DNA of 64,000 nucleotides from Ignelater luminosus. Its lineage: Eukaryota > Arthropoda > Insecta > Coleoptera > Elateridae. Both the position numbers and the translations under genes were made by a program. Shown piece after piece: positions 21,490 to 33,682 of the stretch. The notes under the pieces were generated by a model, which was not told the DNA's origin, did not search any database, and saw only the letters and a list, made by a program, of their open reading frames with translations. Numbering within the stretch: position 1 is the first letter of the stretch; each line of letters starts with the position of its first letter. The DNA is taken from the NCBI GenBank assembly GCA_011009095.1, contig VTPC01089958.1, positions 41,773 to 105,772 on the forward strand, read 5' to 3'.

Positions 21490-22740
21490 ATTGTGGAGCT
21501 GAGCTCCGTGGTATTTTCTTTCATACTTCTCTCCACTTCTTTCAGTCCTTAGATATTTTTCTTGCCTGCTCGCATTTCAATTGCACTTTTTACTTTCTCG
21601 TTTCATGTTTTTCTTGGTTTTTTCCCATTTTTTCCCCGTTTCTCTCGTTTTGTACACTGTGTTAGCCAATCTCTCCTCCCCCACTCTCTCAATGTGTTCA
21701 AACCATCGCAATTGACCCTGCTCTATGGTTTCTTCTATTGCTACAACTTTAAGCTCTTTTCTGTACGTTTCGTTTCTAATTCTGTCCAATCTGGTTTTGC
21801 CGTTTATCCTACTCAGAAACCTCATTCCAATGCTATTCATTTTACTTCTTTGTCTCTCATTTGTTGTCCACGATTCACAGGTATGCGTAAGTATTGGTTT
21901 TACTACCTTTTTGATTAACTCGGCTTTTACTTCTTGTGGGATTTTCTTTTTACTTAAATAGTAGGATTTGATTGCATTGTATAGTCTTCCCGTTTTTGAT
22001 ATTCTTTCGTCAATTTCATCCTCTAGGTTGCCTCTACTGGTTATGATTCCTCCCAGATATTTAAACGTATTAACTTGTTCTATATCTTTCCTCTCTATCT
22101 TTATATTATTTTTTACATTTTCGACCCTTACTATCATTGTTTTTGTTTTTTCAGTGTTACATTCCATGTTTAGATTTTTTAGATGTTGGTTTAGTATATC
22201 GACTTTTTCGTGTAGATTATCTTCTGTACTCCCAAACACTACCATGTCATCTGCATAGCTTAGTTCCGAGATTTTAATTATCTCCATTTTTCAGTATCTT
22301 ACTTTATACAGTTTCCATTGTTGCCTGCTTCGTCCAACATGATGTTAAATAACATTGGACTAATCACGTATCCTTGTTTGAGACCGCTATTACATTCAAA
22401 CGTGTCTGATTTTTCGTTTCTCAGTCTAACGCACTTAATTGTCTTGGAATATAAGCTTTTTATGGATTTTTTTTAAATTTTTGTTAATTCTTCTCTCCTT
22501 CAAGACCTTTCACATGTGTTTTCTTTTTATTCTGTCAAATACTTTGATCAGGTCCATAAAGCATAGGTGAATTTCTTTTTTGATTTTGCTACTTTTTCTA
22601 TTATCTGTCACAGAATGAAGATTTGGTCCTGTGTCCCTCTCTCCTTTCTGAATCTACATTGTGTGACTTTCTTGCCGCCAAGAGCGTTTATTATAAGTTG
22701 CTACTTTCCGGAATCTCAGTCTGCACCTTTTTATAATCCT
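21490..22740 (-). pseudogene. LINE reverse transcriptase, C-terminal part
   Basis: The intact stretch 22287-21577 (236 codons) begins ISELSYADDMVVFGS, with the YADD catalytic box. It continues with MECNTEKTKTMIV, FKYLGGIITSRG, PILTHTCESWTTNERQRS and a C-terminal QLRWFEHIERV motif, all standard in RTE-like non-LTR retrotransposons. Upstream, in broken frames (22290-22740), come INCVRLRNEKSDTFECNSGL, KQGYVISPMLFNIML and FRKERGTQDQI. The N-terminal half lies at 23.8-24.4 kb, separated by about 1 kb of other DNA. The tail at 21490-21577 is not well defined. Confidence 0.85.
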
Positions 22741-23790
22741 ACGTTCTGAAGAAAGCCAGATTCACGATAAAACTTTTTAGAAATGGAAATTTCCACTTCT
22801 GAGAAATTTTTTATTTCCATTTGAACGGGGCGATTCTCCTCACGATAAGTCAGGGTTGCGCTATGTGGAAACGCGGGAAGCGAGTCACTTACGTTCGGGC
22901 TATCGTTGAGAATAGGGCGTCCTCTACCAACAATTAATACCGCTGTGAGTCTACCTTTGCTTAGTGCATTTTCTTTTCTTACAAATCTCAGAGAGGGGCT
23001 CCGAAGATTTGAAGTCGCCATCTCTGGCGAAAGTATATGATTTAGAACTCGCAAGTCGAAGGTCGTGAACCTAAAAATTTTGTGTTTTGTGTTAACTAAG
23101 AGGTGTTTTACTACACTGAATTCTGTTCAGTTCTACTGGGAACGTGTTAAGCTGAGTAATCACTCCCTTTTTCATTTGTAAACTGTGCATATGAGTTCTG
23201 TCATTCTTTTTTATCTGCCCGTCGTAGAAGGAAACGTTATTGTTTTATTAAAAGTGATTGTCGCCCTGTGTTAAGAAAAAATTGTGTTATCTCGTTCCTA
23301 TTTGTTAGAAACATTACAGTTAACGTAAAAATTTAAAATTCGTTAGTTCAGATTCATTCTTAAAGACGCTTAAACCCGTTGGTGTTATAAATTTCTCGCG
23401 TAACTTCGAAATCGCCTCCTGCTGCAGTCCAAGTTCAGATCCTGGTGATTTTTTCCAATGGTAGCTGAAGCAGTAAACCCAGAGCAAACTATAATGTCTA
23501 CGCTAAAGTGTCTGATTATATTTCAAAATCATTATTAAAAGTGAAGTGTTTACTGCAAACGTTTCTTAAGCTTTGTCAGGATGATATTTCTTAGAGCCAC
23601 CCACATACAGGGTGTTGTGCCGTACGAGATCCACATACAGAGGTTGGTCTACGAGAAGCTGCGTGGGCTATAATCTTCAGCTTCTGGCGCCCTTATTTTG
23701 GAACATCTTTTGGACTTGTCAAGAGTTTTTGTTTTGCTTTCTTTCCTTTTCGTTAAGGTAAGTTGAGTTGGAACCACTCCGTCTTCGACT
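22741..23790. other. insertion splitting the LINE
   Basis: About 1 kb separates the two parts of the minus-strand LINE. A 107-codon minus frame (22731-23054), part of which reads RPILNDSPNVSDSLPAFPHS, is open but unrecognised. TACAGGGTGTTGTG at about 23606 resembles the terminal motif of the element at 49.2 kb. Confidence 0.4.
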
Positions 23791-24440
23791 TGAGCTACGG
23801 AATCGAACATCTTCCGACGTCCGTAACGGGCATTAGGCCTCCTTTCAGTTTTTTCCCGTTACTATCTTTTACTATTCTTTGCTTGCCTTTTTATTCTGTG
23901 TACTTTCTTACATCTCCTGTACCTAGATATGATCTGCAAGCAAATTCTTTTTCTTTTATTGCTATTTTGATCGCTGTTGTCCACCATGCAGTTGTTCTTC
24001 CTTGACGATTCCTTCTTCTTGTTACGCCGTAACTTTTCTCAGTCGCTTCTTTCATACAACTCTTAAGATTTTCCCATTTTTCTTCTATTTCTTTCTGAGC
24101 TTCCGTGTTTTTTAGACTTTTATTGAGTATTTTTTGTGTATTTGCCTTTATTTGGGGTTCTATTAATTTGTATGCATTTATCTTTTCGTTTGCTCTTTTT
24201 CTCTTTGTGTTTTCTTCTTGTTCTTGTGCGATATTCCACGTGCTTAATAGGAAGTAATTGTCGCTTTCTCCTTTTTTACCTTAATATGTTGTACGTATCT
24301 CCGTAGTTCATTGTATGATTCCTCTTTTCTTGCTGGCTCTTCTCTGATAAATTTATGTATTTATTTGTGCTTGGGCATCGTATTTATTATTCCTAAATCA
24401 TTCTTCCTGCTAAAATCTAATAATCTTTGTCGGCAATTAC
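23791..24440 (-). pseudogene. LINE endonuclease-to-polymerase linker, N-terminal part
   Basis: Reading down the minus strand from about 24110: KSLKNTEAQKEIEEKWENLK, SCMKEATEKSYGVTRRRNRQ, then TTAWWTTAIKIAIKEKEFAC and GDVRKYTE. The WW-x-AIKIAIKEK motif is the segment just before the reverse transcriptase in RTE-like elements (W[WT]xx[VI]xxAIxxK). It precedes the 21.5-22.7 kb fragment in the expected order on the same strand, so both come from one LINE copy. Confidence 0.75.
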
Positions 24441-24452
24441 ACGAATGCAAAT

Positions 24453-24902
24453 ATGTCCATCCGATTATATTGGCTGCTGTATTACCATAGTGATAAGGTT
24501 CTTGACGCGCTGCTCCAGGCTGAATATGTGAGTCGCTGGAGCAAAACTGTAAGTGACGGTTTTGGACATAGAAATATTTGCGACGCTTTTGGAGTGGCAG
24601 AAAGCACTAGCTGTAACTGTGTTTGCAATCCCTGCATCCACATATTGCGAAGTATACCCGTGAGAATCAAGAAGGAATTTTGTTTCCAAACTTTAAGTCA
24701 TGCAGAAGACGACAGAGTTTTGTCTCTTTACATTCTCTCATGATCTGGACAAACCATACGGTAGAATCCGCTGGCAGAAACAGTGGGATTTCGACCTGCC
24801 TAATTCTGTCGGTGGCATGGGTGCAAAACAAATTCACAATAAAAATGGATTGTCCTCGATGTAAAGGGTCACTTCTCAACTTCAGTTTTCTGTGTTGGTC
24901 AT
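24453..24902 (+). pseudogene. transposase-like open frames of unclear family
   Basis: The frame from 24453 reads RWSKTVSDGFGHRNICDAFG, then a Cys-containing stretch and PVRIKKEFCFQTLSHAEDDR. A shifted frame continues VESAGRNSGISTC and ends near 24902. The ICDAFGVAEST part looks like a helix-turn-helix as in DNA transposases of the Harbinger type, but I cannot confirm it. A minus-strand frame covers the same bases. Treat it as an unidentified relic. Confidence 0.3.
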
Positions 24903-24909
24903 AAGAAGA

Positions 24910-27340
24910 ATTAATTTAAAAAGTTTGAAATTTAAGGTTTAAAGATCATCGCTTGTGATATTTTTCCTTAAAGAAGTGAGCGAGTATACTTACTGATTTT
25001 CAGTAAAGATTAACAATGTGATTACTGTAATTACGAAACTACATTTCTTTCCAAACAGGAAATGACATCGCTAGCTGTATGTTAACAGGGTAATTATCAA
25101 CCACTTCAAGTATTATCTTCTGATGTAAGCTTAATGCAAACAGATTTTCCGTCTGGAGATCTTAATATAGTGCACTAATGGTTGCATATTTTACACCAAC
25201 CAACAGTATCTAAGTAATCAACATATTAATTTACGATAAATTAGAAGAAGCTTGTTAATTATCTTCATTGTAACTACACCAATTTGCAATAATAAATGTT
25301 TCCTTTGCAATAATTATAAAGCCTAAGTAAATAAGAGTAATGAACTCTAATAAAATCATTAGAGTACTTGATTCTAACTTTATCATAAACATAGATTAAT
25401 TACAAATAATAGAAATTAAAATTTATGTTAATATGAAACGGAGGAAATACAAATAATACAAGTGCGTGTTGATTTAAAAATTCGATAAGCACAATAGGGA
25501 AAATGTATAATAAAATAGATTAGAATTACGATAGGAAGAGCTTACAGTACTATTTATGTAAGTACAATAGCACTTACCTTTTGTGCTCGTGATCAATAGT
25601 CAATAATTAAGAGGTGATAATGGAATTAAAACTAATTGCGATAAGATTTTTATTTTTACTTCCACTTGTTTTTATGTTATGTTTACTATTTCTTTTACAC
25701 CTTTTCCAGTGACTATTTAATTAGCAATTTACCAAGATGATTATTGCAGAATTAGTTTTGTTTATCGTTAAGCTAATTCCAGTTAAAGCATTGATGCCAT
25801 TTTTGTCTTCAAATCCAAACTAAAATTGAAATGCCGCAGTACCAATTAAATTAATTTTGATAAAATATAAAATGGAACAGACTGTAATTAACCAGATTTA
25901 GAATTTTCTCGTTGCCTTATTAACATTTCAATGACTATTCTGTAATAAGAGAACGGTTACACATAAATCCATCTTTAATTATTTATTATTTAAATTGATT
26001 TTTATACACTAATGACTTAACCATTATATTAAAGTGGCATAATCATGTTTTATTGTATAAATTAACTTCTAATGTATAAAGTTATTAAAATACATCCGTA
26101 ATTCATAATTTAATAGGCATACCTATAATAAATAAAGGTAAACGTTCGAGAAACAGGAAAAAACAAAACAAGTCTCATGTGAAATAGGTCAGTCGTTATG
26201 ATAAATATGACAGTGTCTTTAACCTATGATTTGCTACTCCAAAAACAAAATGATAAGGTAAAAGTGCTGGTAATAATATCTTGTAACACGTTATTCAAAT
26301 CGTATAAATACAGCTTGAGAGAATTTTGAGATACTTCATAGTCGTTTTGTTTCAGAAAAGAATTTACACGTTTTCGTGTAATTCAAAGAGGCTTTTCTTA
26401 TAAAGAGGCAATTCATCTCTATTCTCTGGGGAAGAGTTGCCTCTCTGTATAGCAATTACAATACTGAAAGGTTTCTAGAGAATAATGTGATTAATTTAGG
26501 AAATGTCTAAAAATACGTGCTGTTTAAAACGGCTATTGTTTCGTAAATTCTTTTTTTGTTTCACTCAAATGCAGTAAAATATATCATTAGTCACGAGTGT
26601 AATTTATTTTATGCAGAGAATACATTAAGTTATTTTGTATGAATTTTTATAGCAGTAGGTATGAATAATAAAAATTTAAATTTGATTTATAGAGATTTCT
26701 ATTTATCGATTGGAAGTTTTACCTTTGTGAAAAGTCGAAAACTTTTGATTAATTGCTGTGCGAAATGGGCTGTGACAGTTTTGCATAAAACTAATTGTTA
26801 TTCTCAACCTGACTTTGTTCATTCATCGGTGAGATCATTGCATAACAAGCAACATTCAATCTACGCAACGCTTTATTTTTATTCCCTTCAATAGAAATCT
26901 TTCTTTAAATACGGTCAGCTTAAGTTTAAAATTAACTTATCAATCAAGGAAAATTTAAATTTTTTATAATTAACACAAGATGGCCCACAACAATATCCAA
27001 AAACTAAACTTTTTCATGTGAAGAGAAGAAGCTCATAAAACAATCAAACTTGAAGAACCCGAAGACTTGAATTTTCCAACGGACTAATCTGTTGAACAAC
27101 TTTGAATCGTAATGACATGATATAAGTACAAATCGTCGAACTAGACGTTCTTTGGACAGAAAAAAAAACACAAGACCAAAAGAATTTATATACTTAAAGT
27201 ATACAGTTCTAGACCAATACGTCAAAATAATAAAACCATGCCCGACTCAACCTTCATCGATTTTTCTTCTTCTTTGTATCATATAATAATAGTAGAAAAA
27301 AGAAAAGATAGAAATCTATGTTCATTTTCTATAAGAGTGA
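24910..27340. other. AT-rich intronic DNA
   Basis: 2.4 kb of very AT-rich sequence with no recognisable coding, TIR or LTR structure. Open frames such as 26661-26891 have no protein character. Confidence 0.5.
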
Positions 27341-27344
27341 AGTG

Positions 27345-27910
27345 AACCTGCTCCAAAGAAGGCAAAGACGGTGCCATCGCCCGGGAAAATAATGGCGACT
27401 GTTTTTTTTGGGATTTGTTCATGAACTATTTGCGGAAAGGAAAAACAATAAAAGGTTTGTATTACGCTTCATTACTGGACAGGTTGAAGAAAAGAATCCA
27501 GTCCAAACAACCTCAAATGCAGAGGAAAACAGTCCTCTTTCATCATGACAATGCAGTGACTCACACGTTGATGCTCGCGATGGCCAAAATTCATGAACTT
27601 GGCTTCGAGTCGGTTCCCCACGCTCCGTATTCTGCAGATATGGCCCCGAGCGACTATTTTCTCTTTTCAAACATGGAAACATGGCTTGAGGGAAAGAAAT
27701 CCACGAGCAGTGATGAAGTGATAGCCGCCGTAAACGCGTATTTAGCAGACTTTCAGACATTGTATTTTCTGGAGGGGATCAAAAAGTTGGAGCATCGATG
27801 GATAAAGTGTATAGACGTAAAAGGAGACTATGTAAAGAAATAAAATAAACTTTGACCATAAAAACACTTCCTTTTATGTTAATCTAAAGACTTATCAAAC
27901 CACCCTCGTA
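27345..27910 (+). mobile_element. mariner, 5'-truncated, with 3' terminal repeat
   Basis: It starts KAKTVPSPGKIMATVF (27351), continues in a shifted frame from 27415, and runs to a stop at 27841. Motifs are FHHDNAVTHT (second catalytic Asp), HAPYSADMAPSDYFLFSNM (third catalytic Asp region, DD34D type) and KKLEHRWIKCIDVKGDYVKK. The downstream sequence ends GACTTATCAAACCACCCTCG followed by TA (27909-27910), which is the 3' inverted repeat. The N-terminal DNA-binding half and the first catalytic Asp are gone. The C-terminal half is one uninterrupted frame of 142 codons, so this copy is relatively young. Confidence 0.85.
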
Positions 27911-27929
27911 GTAGTTGATTTGTTGATCT

Positions 27930-29010
27930 TAGGAGAATGTAACCCATTTTGGCCTGAAGGGGTCATTTTCGACCCCTCAATTTAAAGTTTTTCTAGATAA
28001 AGCATTTTGATGAGTCGTTTCTGGCTCATTGAGCCAATACGTTGATAAAATCCATCACATGACGCAATTTTTTGGGACATTTGCTTATTCGATGTTGTTC
28101 TTTGCTGTGGTACAGACGCATTTTATTGACAGTGCGTAGCTTTCTCAAATTATTTTGATTTTTTTGAGTTTTTGGGTTGCGGTGTTCTCATAGTATGAGT
28201 AGGCGCGCTCCGCGTGGGTGCCTTTACACCAGCAGCGACGGTGATGCCGAGGGAGAACTGGAGACCGGACCGACGACGGAGTCGACCCGCCGAACCTCCA
28301 CACGTCCTCCCTAATCGGGTCAGACACGTTTTATTCGAAAAGTCTCCATCTCGACAGCGCGCGCGTGTGCAGCAGCGTTCACCACCAAACCACACTCTAA
28401 AATTCACCAGGTCGAAAAGGCGTAATGCCTACAGTGGCCTCTGCTGCTTTTCTGCAGCAGCAGGAATAATTATGATTTGACTTTGACTTTGACCAGGAAA
28501 TGCTGAATGTGATGGTTGATCAGTGTAACGTTTGCACAAATCAAAAGAATGCTCAATTTGTTCTCAAAGAGTACGAACTGAAACTTTTGTTGGGCATTTT
28601 GTTTTTGAGCGATTTTGGAATTCCAATTGTCAAACAGGCAAAGCCACTCTCCAGATTTGAGTCAATTAAGCAATTTTTTTATTTGGCGAATAATGAAGAT
28701 CTGGATGGTAATGAAAGTTGCGACCATTCATCGTTTTATGCAATTTGGAATCTTCTCGCATAATCGAAGAACAAATAATTTCATACTTTGAAAGACACTT
28801 ATGCAAAATGTTGATTCAGGAAAAGCCAATTCGATTTGGGTTCGAAAGATAGTGTTTGTGTTCCGCTGAAAGCTACCTATTAGGATGTCCGTTATTTTGG
28901 CAACTTTTGAATTTTAATGTGCACTCCCTCAGACAATCGAACAGAAATGAGTAACCCAAACGGAAAACTCGTGCCACCGAGCGGTTTCATCTCTATCGAA
29001 AATGGAATTA
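27930..29010 (+). pseudogene. piggyBac-like transposase relic
   Basis: The frame from 28500 reads DQCNVCTNQKNAQFVLKEYE, LKLLLGILFLSDFGIP, LSRFESIKQFFYLANNEDLD: the start of the piggyBac DDE domain, with the usual spacing of the R-F-xx-IKxFxxLADN motif. In another frame KPIRFGFER (28830) and SAESYLLGCPLF (about 28870) match the KPxRFGFK..C..xSGYLLDxxxY block. Upstream, MSRRAPRGCLYTSSDGDAEG (28193) may be the original N-terminus. CCCATTTTGGCC at 27942 is a possible end. Stops and deletions leave no usable protein. Confidence 0.7.
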
Positions 29011-29124
29011 ACTCGTAAACATTTGCAAGCCATGACTTTGGACGTGCATTATCTCAGCAACAGTGCATCGATCAACTCACTTTGACTTTTGGCGATGAAG
29101 TGGCTTAAATTGTGGCCGTCGTTA

Positions 29125-29890
29125 GCTTATGGGCGAATTTAAAGAACTCGTCCAAAATCGGTGGTTGTGCCAGAAAACATCGATGCTGTACACGAACTGA
29201 TAATGCAAGATCGTCATGTGACATACCGTAAGGTTGAGGCATCCCTGGGCATTAGTATGACAAGCATACACAAAATTTTACATGAACATTTAGCTTTGAA
29301 AGGGATTTGTTCGCGTTGGATTCCGCATAATTTGACAATCGCTCAAAAAACGCTCGTGTCGATTGGTGCAAAGGAATACTCAAAAATGCAATTGTGGTGC
29401 CTCAAAAGTCGTGAATGATATCTACACGAATCTTGGATCTATGCGTATGAGCTCGAAAGTAAACAGCAGTCGACCGTATTGGTCTTCCAAGATGAGCCGA
29501 ACCTAGCAAAAGTTGATCGCGCAAGAAGCACTTTGAACCAAATGGTGGCTCGTTTTTTTGTGATAAATTCTGAATGGTACACAACCACTTGTTTGCCAGA
29601 AGTCTTTAGAGAAATAAGAAAAAACAACCAGCGACGCAGGATCATCCTTCACCATGACAATGCGAGCTCATACATCGGCCCAAATATTTTAATGTTTCAA
29701 AACATCGAATAGATGGGTCATCCGCCGTACAGTTCCGATTTGGCATCCAATGATTTCTTTTTGTGCCCTTTCGTGAAGAATAAACTACGTGGTCAGCGAT
29801 TTTCGACGCCAGAATAAGCGGTTGATGCGCTCAAAATGCATGTTATGGAGATACCTCAATCGGAATGGAAAAATTGCTATAAAAATTGAG
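29125..29890 (+). pseudogene. second mariner lineage, near full coding length but broken
   Basis: In the first frame (29161): VVPENIDAVHELIMQDRHVT, YRKVEASLGISMTSIHKILH. A frameshift region gives ESWIYAYELESKQQSTVLVF (first catalytic region with the nearby Asp lost), QDEPNLAKVDRARSTLNQMV, RRRIILHHDNASSYIGPN (second Asp), then HPPYSSDLASNDFFLCPFVK and FSTPE, stop, AVDALKMHVMEIPQSEWKNC. A short deletion falls between VARFF and NSEWYTT. It differs from the mariners at 7.3, 27.3 and 54.6 kb in sequence, so it is a separate lineage. Confidence 0.8.
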
Positions 29891-30274
29891 GAGCGTTTTT
29901 TGAGCAATAATAAAACCATTTTCAATGTTAAATATTTGTTTTTATTGATTATTCCGGATACATAAATATCAACCCCCTTAAATGCAGTAGAATAACTAGA
30001 ATTTTGCACAACTTCTTTCGTCTCTAAGATTAGAGACTTTTTTAGAAAAACGCCATTTTGAAATAATGGAAGAGGTGCACCTAAGAGTGAAAAAATCTTT
30101 GAAAAGAATAATTTTGTCGAGTTGTTCACTTTTTAAAATCCAAATCGTTATTACATTGTGTGCCATCAAATATCCTTTGTTACTATAAGCTATTTTAATA
30201 TCCTGATGCGTAAATAAAAAGGAAATTTAATCCAAAAGGTGTATTGACGTCCTAACTAGTAATTTTTGTTTCAG
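29891..30274. other. end of intron 1
   Basis: AT-rich DNA leading to a good acceptor: a T-rich tract and TTTTTGTTTCAG (30263-30274). Confidence 0.6.
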
Positions 30275-30389
30275 GTACAAATAATAGTGACACCGATAGA
30301 AGGAATTGACGGAGGAACGGAAATTAAAGTGACTGGTGGTATTCCAAAACCAATTTATCAAAAATTGCCGCCTATTCATAACGGACATG
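30275..30389 (+). CDS. host gene, exon 2
   Basis: The 115-nt exon lies between TTTGTTTCAG and GTAAGATT. In the frame fixed by exon 1 it encodes 38 residues: VQIIVTPIEGIDGGTEIKVT, then GGIPKPIYQKLPPIHNGH, and ends in phase 1 with a G. The GC content, the open frame across both splice sites and the exact phase match to exon 3 support it. The strand-like VQIIVTP segment followed by a Pro-rich tail is unlike any transposon here. Function is unknown. Confidence 0.75.
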
Positions 30390-31640
30390 GTAAGATTTAT
30401 TGTTTTATTAATACTGTTAGATACAAAATACACACTTAAGCTATATGAGTATAAAAAGCAACGAAAACAATTGATTAATTTAAATCGCTAAGCGTATGAA
30501 AAACATGAAAGTAAAATATCAAAATTTCTTTCCAAAGATGTTTTTGTACATTCCACTAGTTTGTGAAACAAAAACGGTTAAAATCTAATCTAATCTTGTA
30601 TGAACGTGAATGGACTTACTTATCTATAGTGAAAACTAAAAATAAAACCAATTGGTTGAATGGAACACGTAGCGAGGTAATCTTAAAAAGTTCAAATTAT
30701 TTTCTTTAAGTATCAATAGATTACCGTTAGGTATTACATAAACAATACGTGAAGGTTAATAAAAATGATGTTTTTGTGCGTTTGAAATTTATTGATAAAG
30801 TTCAATTGTAATTTTGTACGTGGGTTACGTTACAAGTGTATAAATAGTTTTAATTGGAAAGTTTATTAGTGGAAAGATCTTAGATTGCAAATTAGATATA
30901 ATGAAATTAGTAAATATGTAATGCACGTTTAGTACTTGAAATACGAAAAGTTCACGTTACTAATAAAAAAATTTAAAATGTTTAAACATGAAACAATTAT
31001 ATACAGGGTGAAACAAACTGAAAACACTTCTGACTGATGCAAATAGTAAAAAATTATCAACGCAAATACTGAATAAAAGGTTTGGTCTTCAGGACAACTT
31101 AATAACGTCCTTATCTGGAAGTTCACAAATGGATTTGATAAGCAAAGCCTCCCGCCTAAAATAGGTAGAGTATTTTTGAAGCTGTTCTTCTTTCAACTCT
31201 TCTTTATAGGTCAAACCACTTTGAACCTCTTGGTTTGAGATTTTTCAGACCGAAAAATACTTTTTTTGTTGTTTATGGAAAGATTAGAGTTGCTGGTTTA
31301 TTCAATCAAGTTCACATTGATGAAGATAGTAGTTTCAGAGGTCAAAGCTGTTTTGCTCATTTGATTCTAATAAATCACGAAAGAAGCCAAAACAATTAAT
31401 CATACGATAACCTCTCTTTGCGAACTATTATTATCCACACCGACTCCACGGTCCTGACCGCCTTGTTCACCTGTGCAGTCTAATAGGAACTCCTAACAAA
31501 AAACAAAGCAAAATATTAGAAAAGGTCCGTTTTGCTGCTTTTTGATGATTGTTGCTATAAGCGTAATTTTTCCAAAGAACGTATGAGCTATCTTTTCAAC
31601 TTTTTTCGGAGGTTTAAAAACTATTAGTTATCAAATTAGG
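30390..31640. other. start of intron 2
   Basis: AT-rich. TATATACAGGGTGAAACAAA near 31000 has the CAGGGTG motif that ends several insect elements. A slightly GC-richer patch at 31430-31480 is unassigned. Confidence 0.4.
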
Positions 31641-31827
31641 TGGCGCTCAACCAAACGGTAGGTAGGTATATAGGAACAATCGGCCGACGCCTGGCTCTCC
31701 GCTAAACTGACTGCCGTTCGCAATTTTATAATCACGATTTTTTTGGTTGATTCTCTCTCTTAAAGAGCTACTTAAAAAAAATAAATAAATAAAAGTGTAA
31801 TAAAAAGAGTGGCGCCCAACGTGGGGC
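31641..31827 (+). promoter_or_regulatory. LTR 3' part and primer-binding site of gypsy element 1
   Basis: TGGCGCCCAACGTGGGGC at 31810-31827 is a textbook 18-nt primer-binding site complementary to a tRNA 3' end. Before it lie GGTATATAGGAAC (about 31665, a TATA-like box) and a T/A-rich leader with AATAAATAAATAAAAG. This fits the end of a 5' LTR. The 5' boundary of the LTR was not fixed, and no 3' LTR was found because the element is truncated. Confidence 0.7.
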
Positions 31828-32589
31828 TTGATTGTTCCTTTATTACCTCTAAGTTTGTTGAATTAATTAGCAGCAGCGTATCTTCATGTTGATTTAATCT
31901 TTTCTTAATAAAGTATTAGTATTATATAGAAAAATAATATTGAAATTATCTAGCAAAATCATTTACAAGGTCCTATCTTTTTTATACCTAATTGCGACTA
32001 ATTAATTAATTATCGCTGGTATTAAGGTAAAAAAAGGGGGGATCCACTAGTTTTGAAATTTATTCCCGCTTTTGGTACTGGAAGAATTATTAATTAGGGA
32101 TACTACTTAAGCGTTTTAATTTTTTTCCGAGGTCGATTTCAATATAGACGTGATTCAATTTTACTGTGAATACCATAATAAACTCCCTACTAGAATTTTT
32201 TCAACACTTACGTACCATTCTCAAATTTAGTATCAGAACTTAAATTGTTATTCGCAATTGAAAATTTACTCTTCCATTTTGTGATGTAACTATTATCATC
32301 TTTAAGATAAAGCCTTTACAACAAACAATATCTACGAGTGACCTCCATTATCCTCAATATTCTCAATTTTTAATATATTTTCTTTTAGAATATAGCTTTT
32401 ATTCACATATATTCTATTAAGTGTTTTTTATACAGGGTGTCCTCTTGAGGATATTTTCTTAGAACATTTTTCAAGCACACAGTTTGCTTCCTGCAATTTG
32501 TGCGATACTACCTTTTGGTGAACGAACAGCGTTTTGTATTTTTTGCTCGTTGCTTAAGCGAAATCTATATACATTATTTTAATTATTCG
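31828..32589. other. leader of gypsy element 1 with a possible insert
   Basis: No gene. TATACAGGGTGTCCTCTTGA at about 32431 looks like the end of a small DNA element inserted in the leader. Confidence 0.4.
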
Positions 32590-33600
32590 TCATCAAAACC
32601 AACCAAATATAGCTTTCAACTCAGAGTTTATAAAAGCACATCATTTATATTCTGTTGAAGTCAGTTACGAATTAAAGATCCATGGTGTAACAACAACTCG
32701 TGATCCAGCTAGCAAAAGAAAAATTCTATCTCGATTATTAGCAAAGAATGCAGGTCGATCACTGCAATACGAAGTAGTCAATAAACTAAAGTTTGATGAG
32801 AAAAAGGTTGGGATTGATAAAACAATGGAAAGTATTAGGGCATCTATTCCTGATTTTAACGACTTAAAAACCGATTCCTTATACTTACGTTTAAGATCTA
32901 GACTCGCGCACTTGACAGGTAGGGTATTACGTATGCCATTACCCGAAAAAAATTCCGAGGAGGCGCTAACTTATAAAAAAAGCCTATGCTAGTGTTCTAG
33001 AACTAGACGCTGATCTTGAGGAAAAGGTGAAAGATGAAAATCCAGTCCAACAACCTTCCCAAATCTTGCTACCCCCTGTTGTACAAACACAACATTCTTC
33101 TAAATCAATTCCCGTATATAAGTGGAACCTACAGTTTTCGGGAGACTCAAAGGGTTTAGGTGTTAATTCTTTTCTAGAAAGGGTAAGCGAACTTGCCGCT
33201 TCTCGTAATGTCAATAAGGATGAGCTTTTCGATTCAGCAATAGACTTTTTCTCCGGAAAAACGCTCATTGGGTTGAGATCAATTAAATCTTCCTTAGTTG
33301 ATTGGGATTCCTTAGTTTCCGCATTGAAGCGTGACTTCTTACCAAGTGATTATGAAGATCAGTTGTGGAACGAGATAAAGAATCGTAAGCAGGGTGTTAA
33401 CGAATCTGTTACTATGTTTATAGCGACCATGAAATCTTTCTTTAGGCGCTTTGATAGAGAAATTGCCGAGGTAACCAAAATAAAGTATATTCGTGCTAAC
33501 TTACTTCCAAAGTATGTCGAACAATAGCATTGATTGACACCCAGAGTCTGAGCGAGTTAGCTAAGTTGTGTCGGAAGTTAGAGGGAGTTGCTTTAAAGTA
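32590..33600 (+). pseudogene. gypsy element 1, gag
   Basis: It is read in two frames. From about 32660: SYELKIHGVTTTRDPASKRK, ILSRLLAKN, LRSRLAHLTGRVLRMPLPEK, then a frameshift near 32970. From 33027 comes a 166-codon frame with QILLPPVVQTQHSSKSIPVY, WNLQFSGDSKGLGVNSFLE, WDSLVSALKRDFLPSDYEDQ and SVTMFIATMKSFFRRF, which is the core of a Ty3/gypsy capsid. It ends at a TAG at 33525. A stop also occurs at 33599. The protein would assemble retrotransposon particles, but this copy is broken. Confidence 0.8.
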
Positions 33601-33682
33601 ACAGGGTAGTTATCCAAATGGTAGTAAGCAGTCAGTCAATGTTTTTGAACCAGACCTGGCCTATATATTAGAAAATTCATCA

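Noticed and set aside
21480..22258. Plus-strand hydrophobic frames that look like membrane proteins
   Set aside because: They are the complement of the LINE reverse transcriptase on the minus strand. The Lys/Glu-rich coding strand yields Phe/Leu/Ser-rich antisense text.
28145..28480. Overlapping open frames on both strands of the GC-rich patch
   Set aside because: High GC content alone lengthens frames there. Only the 28193 frame fits a piggyBac N-terminus, and even that is uncertain.
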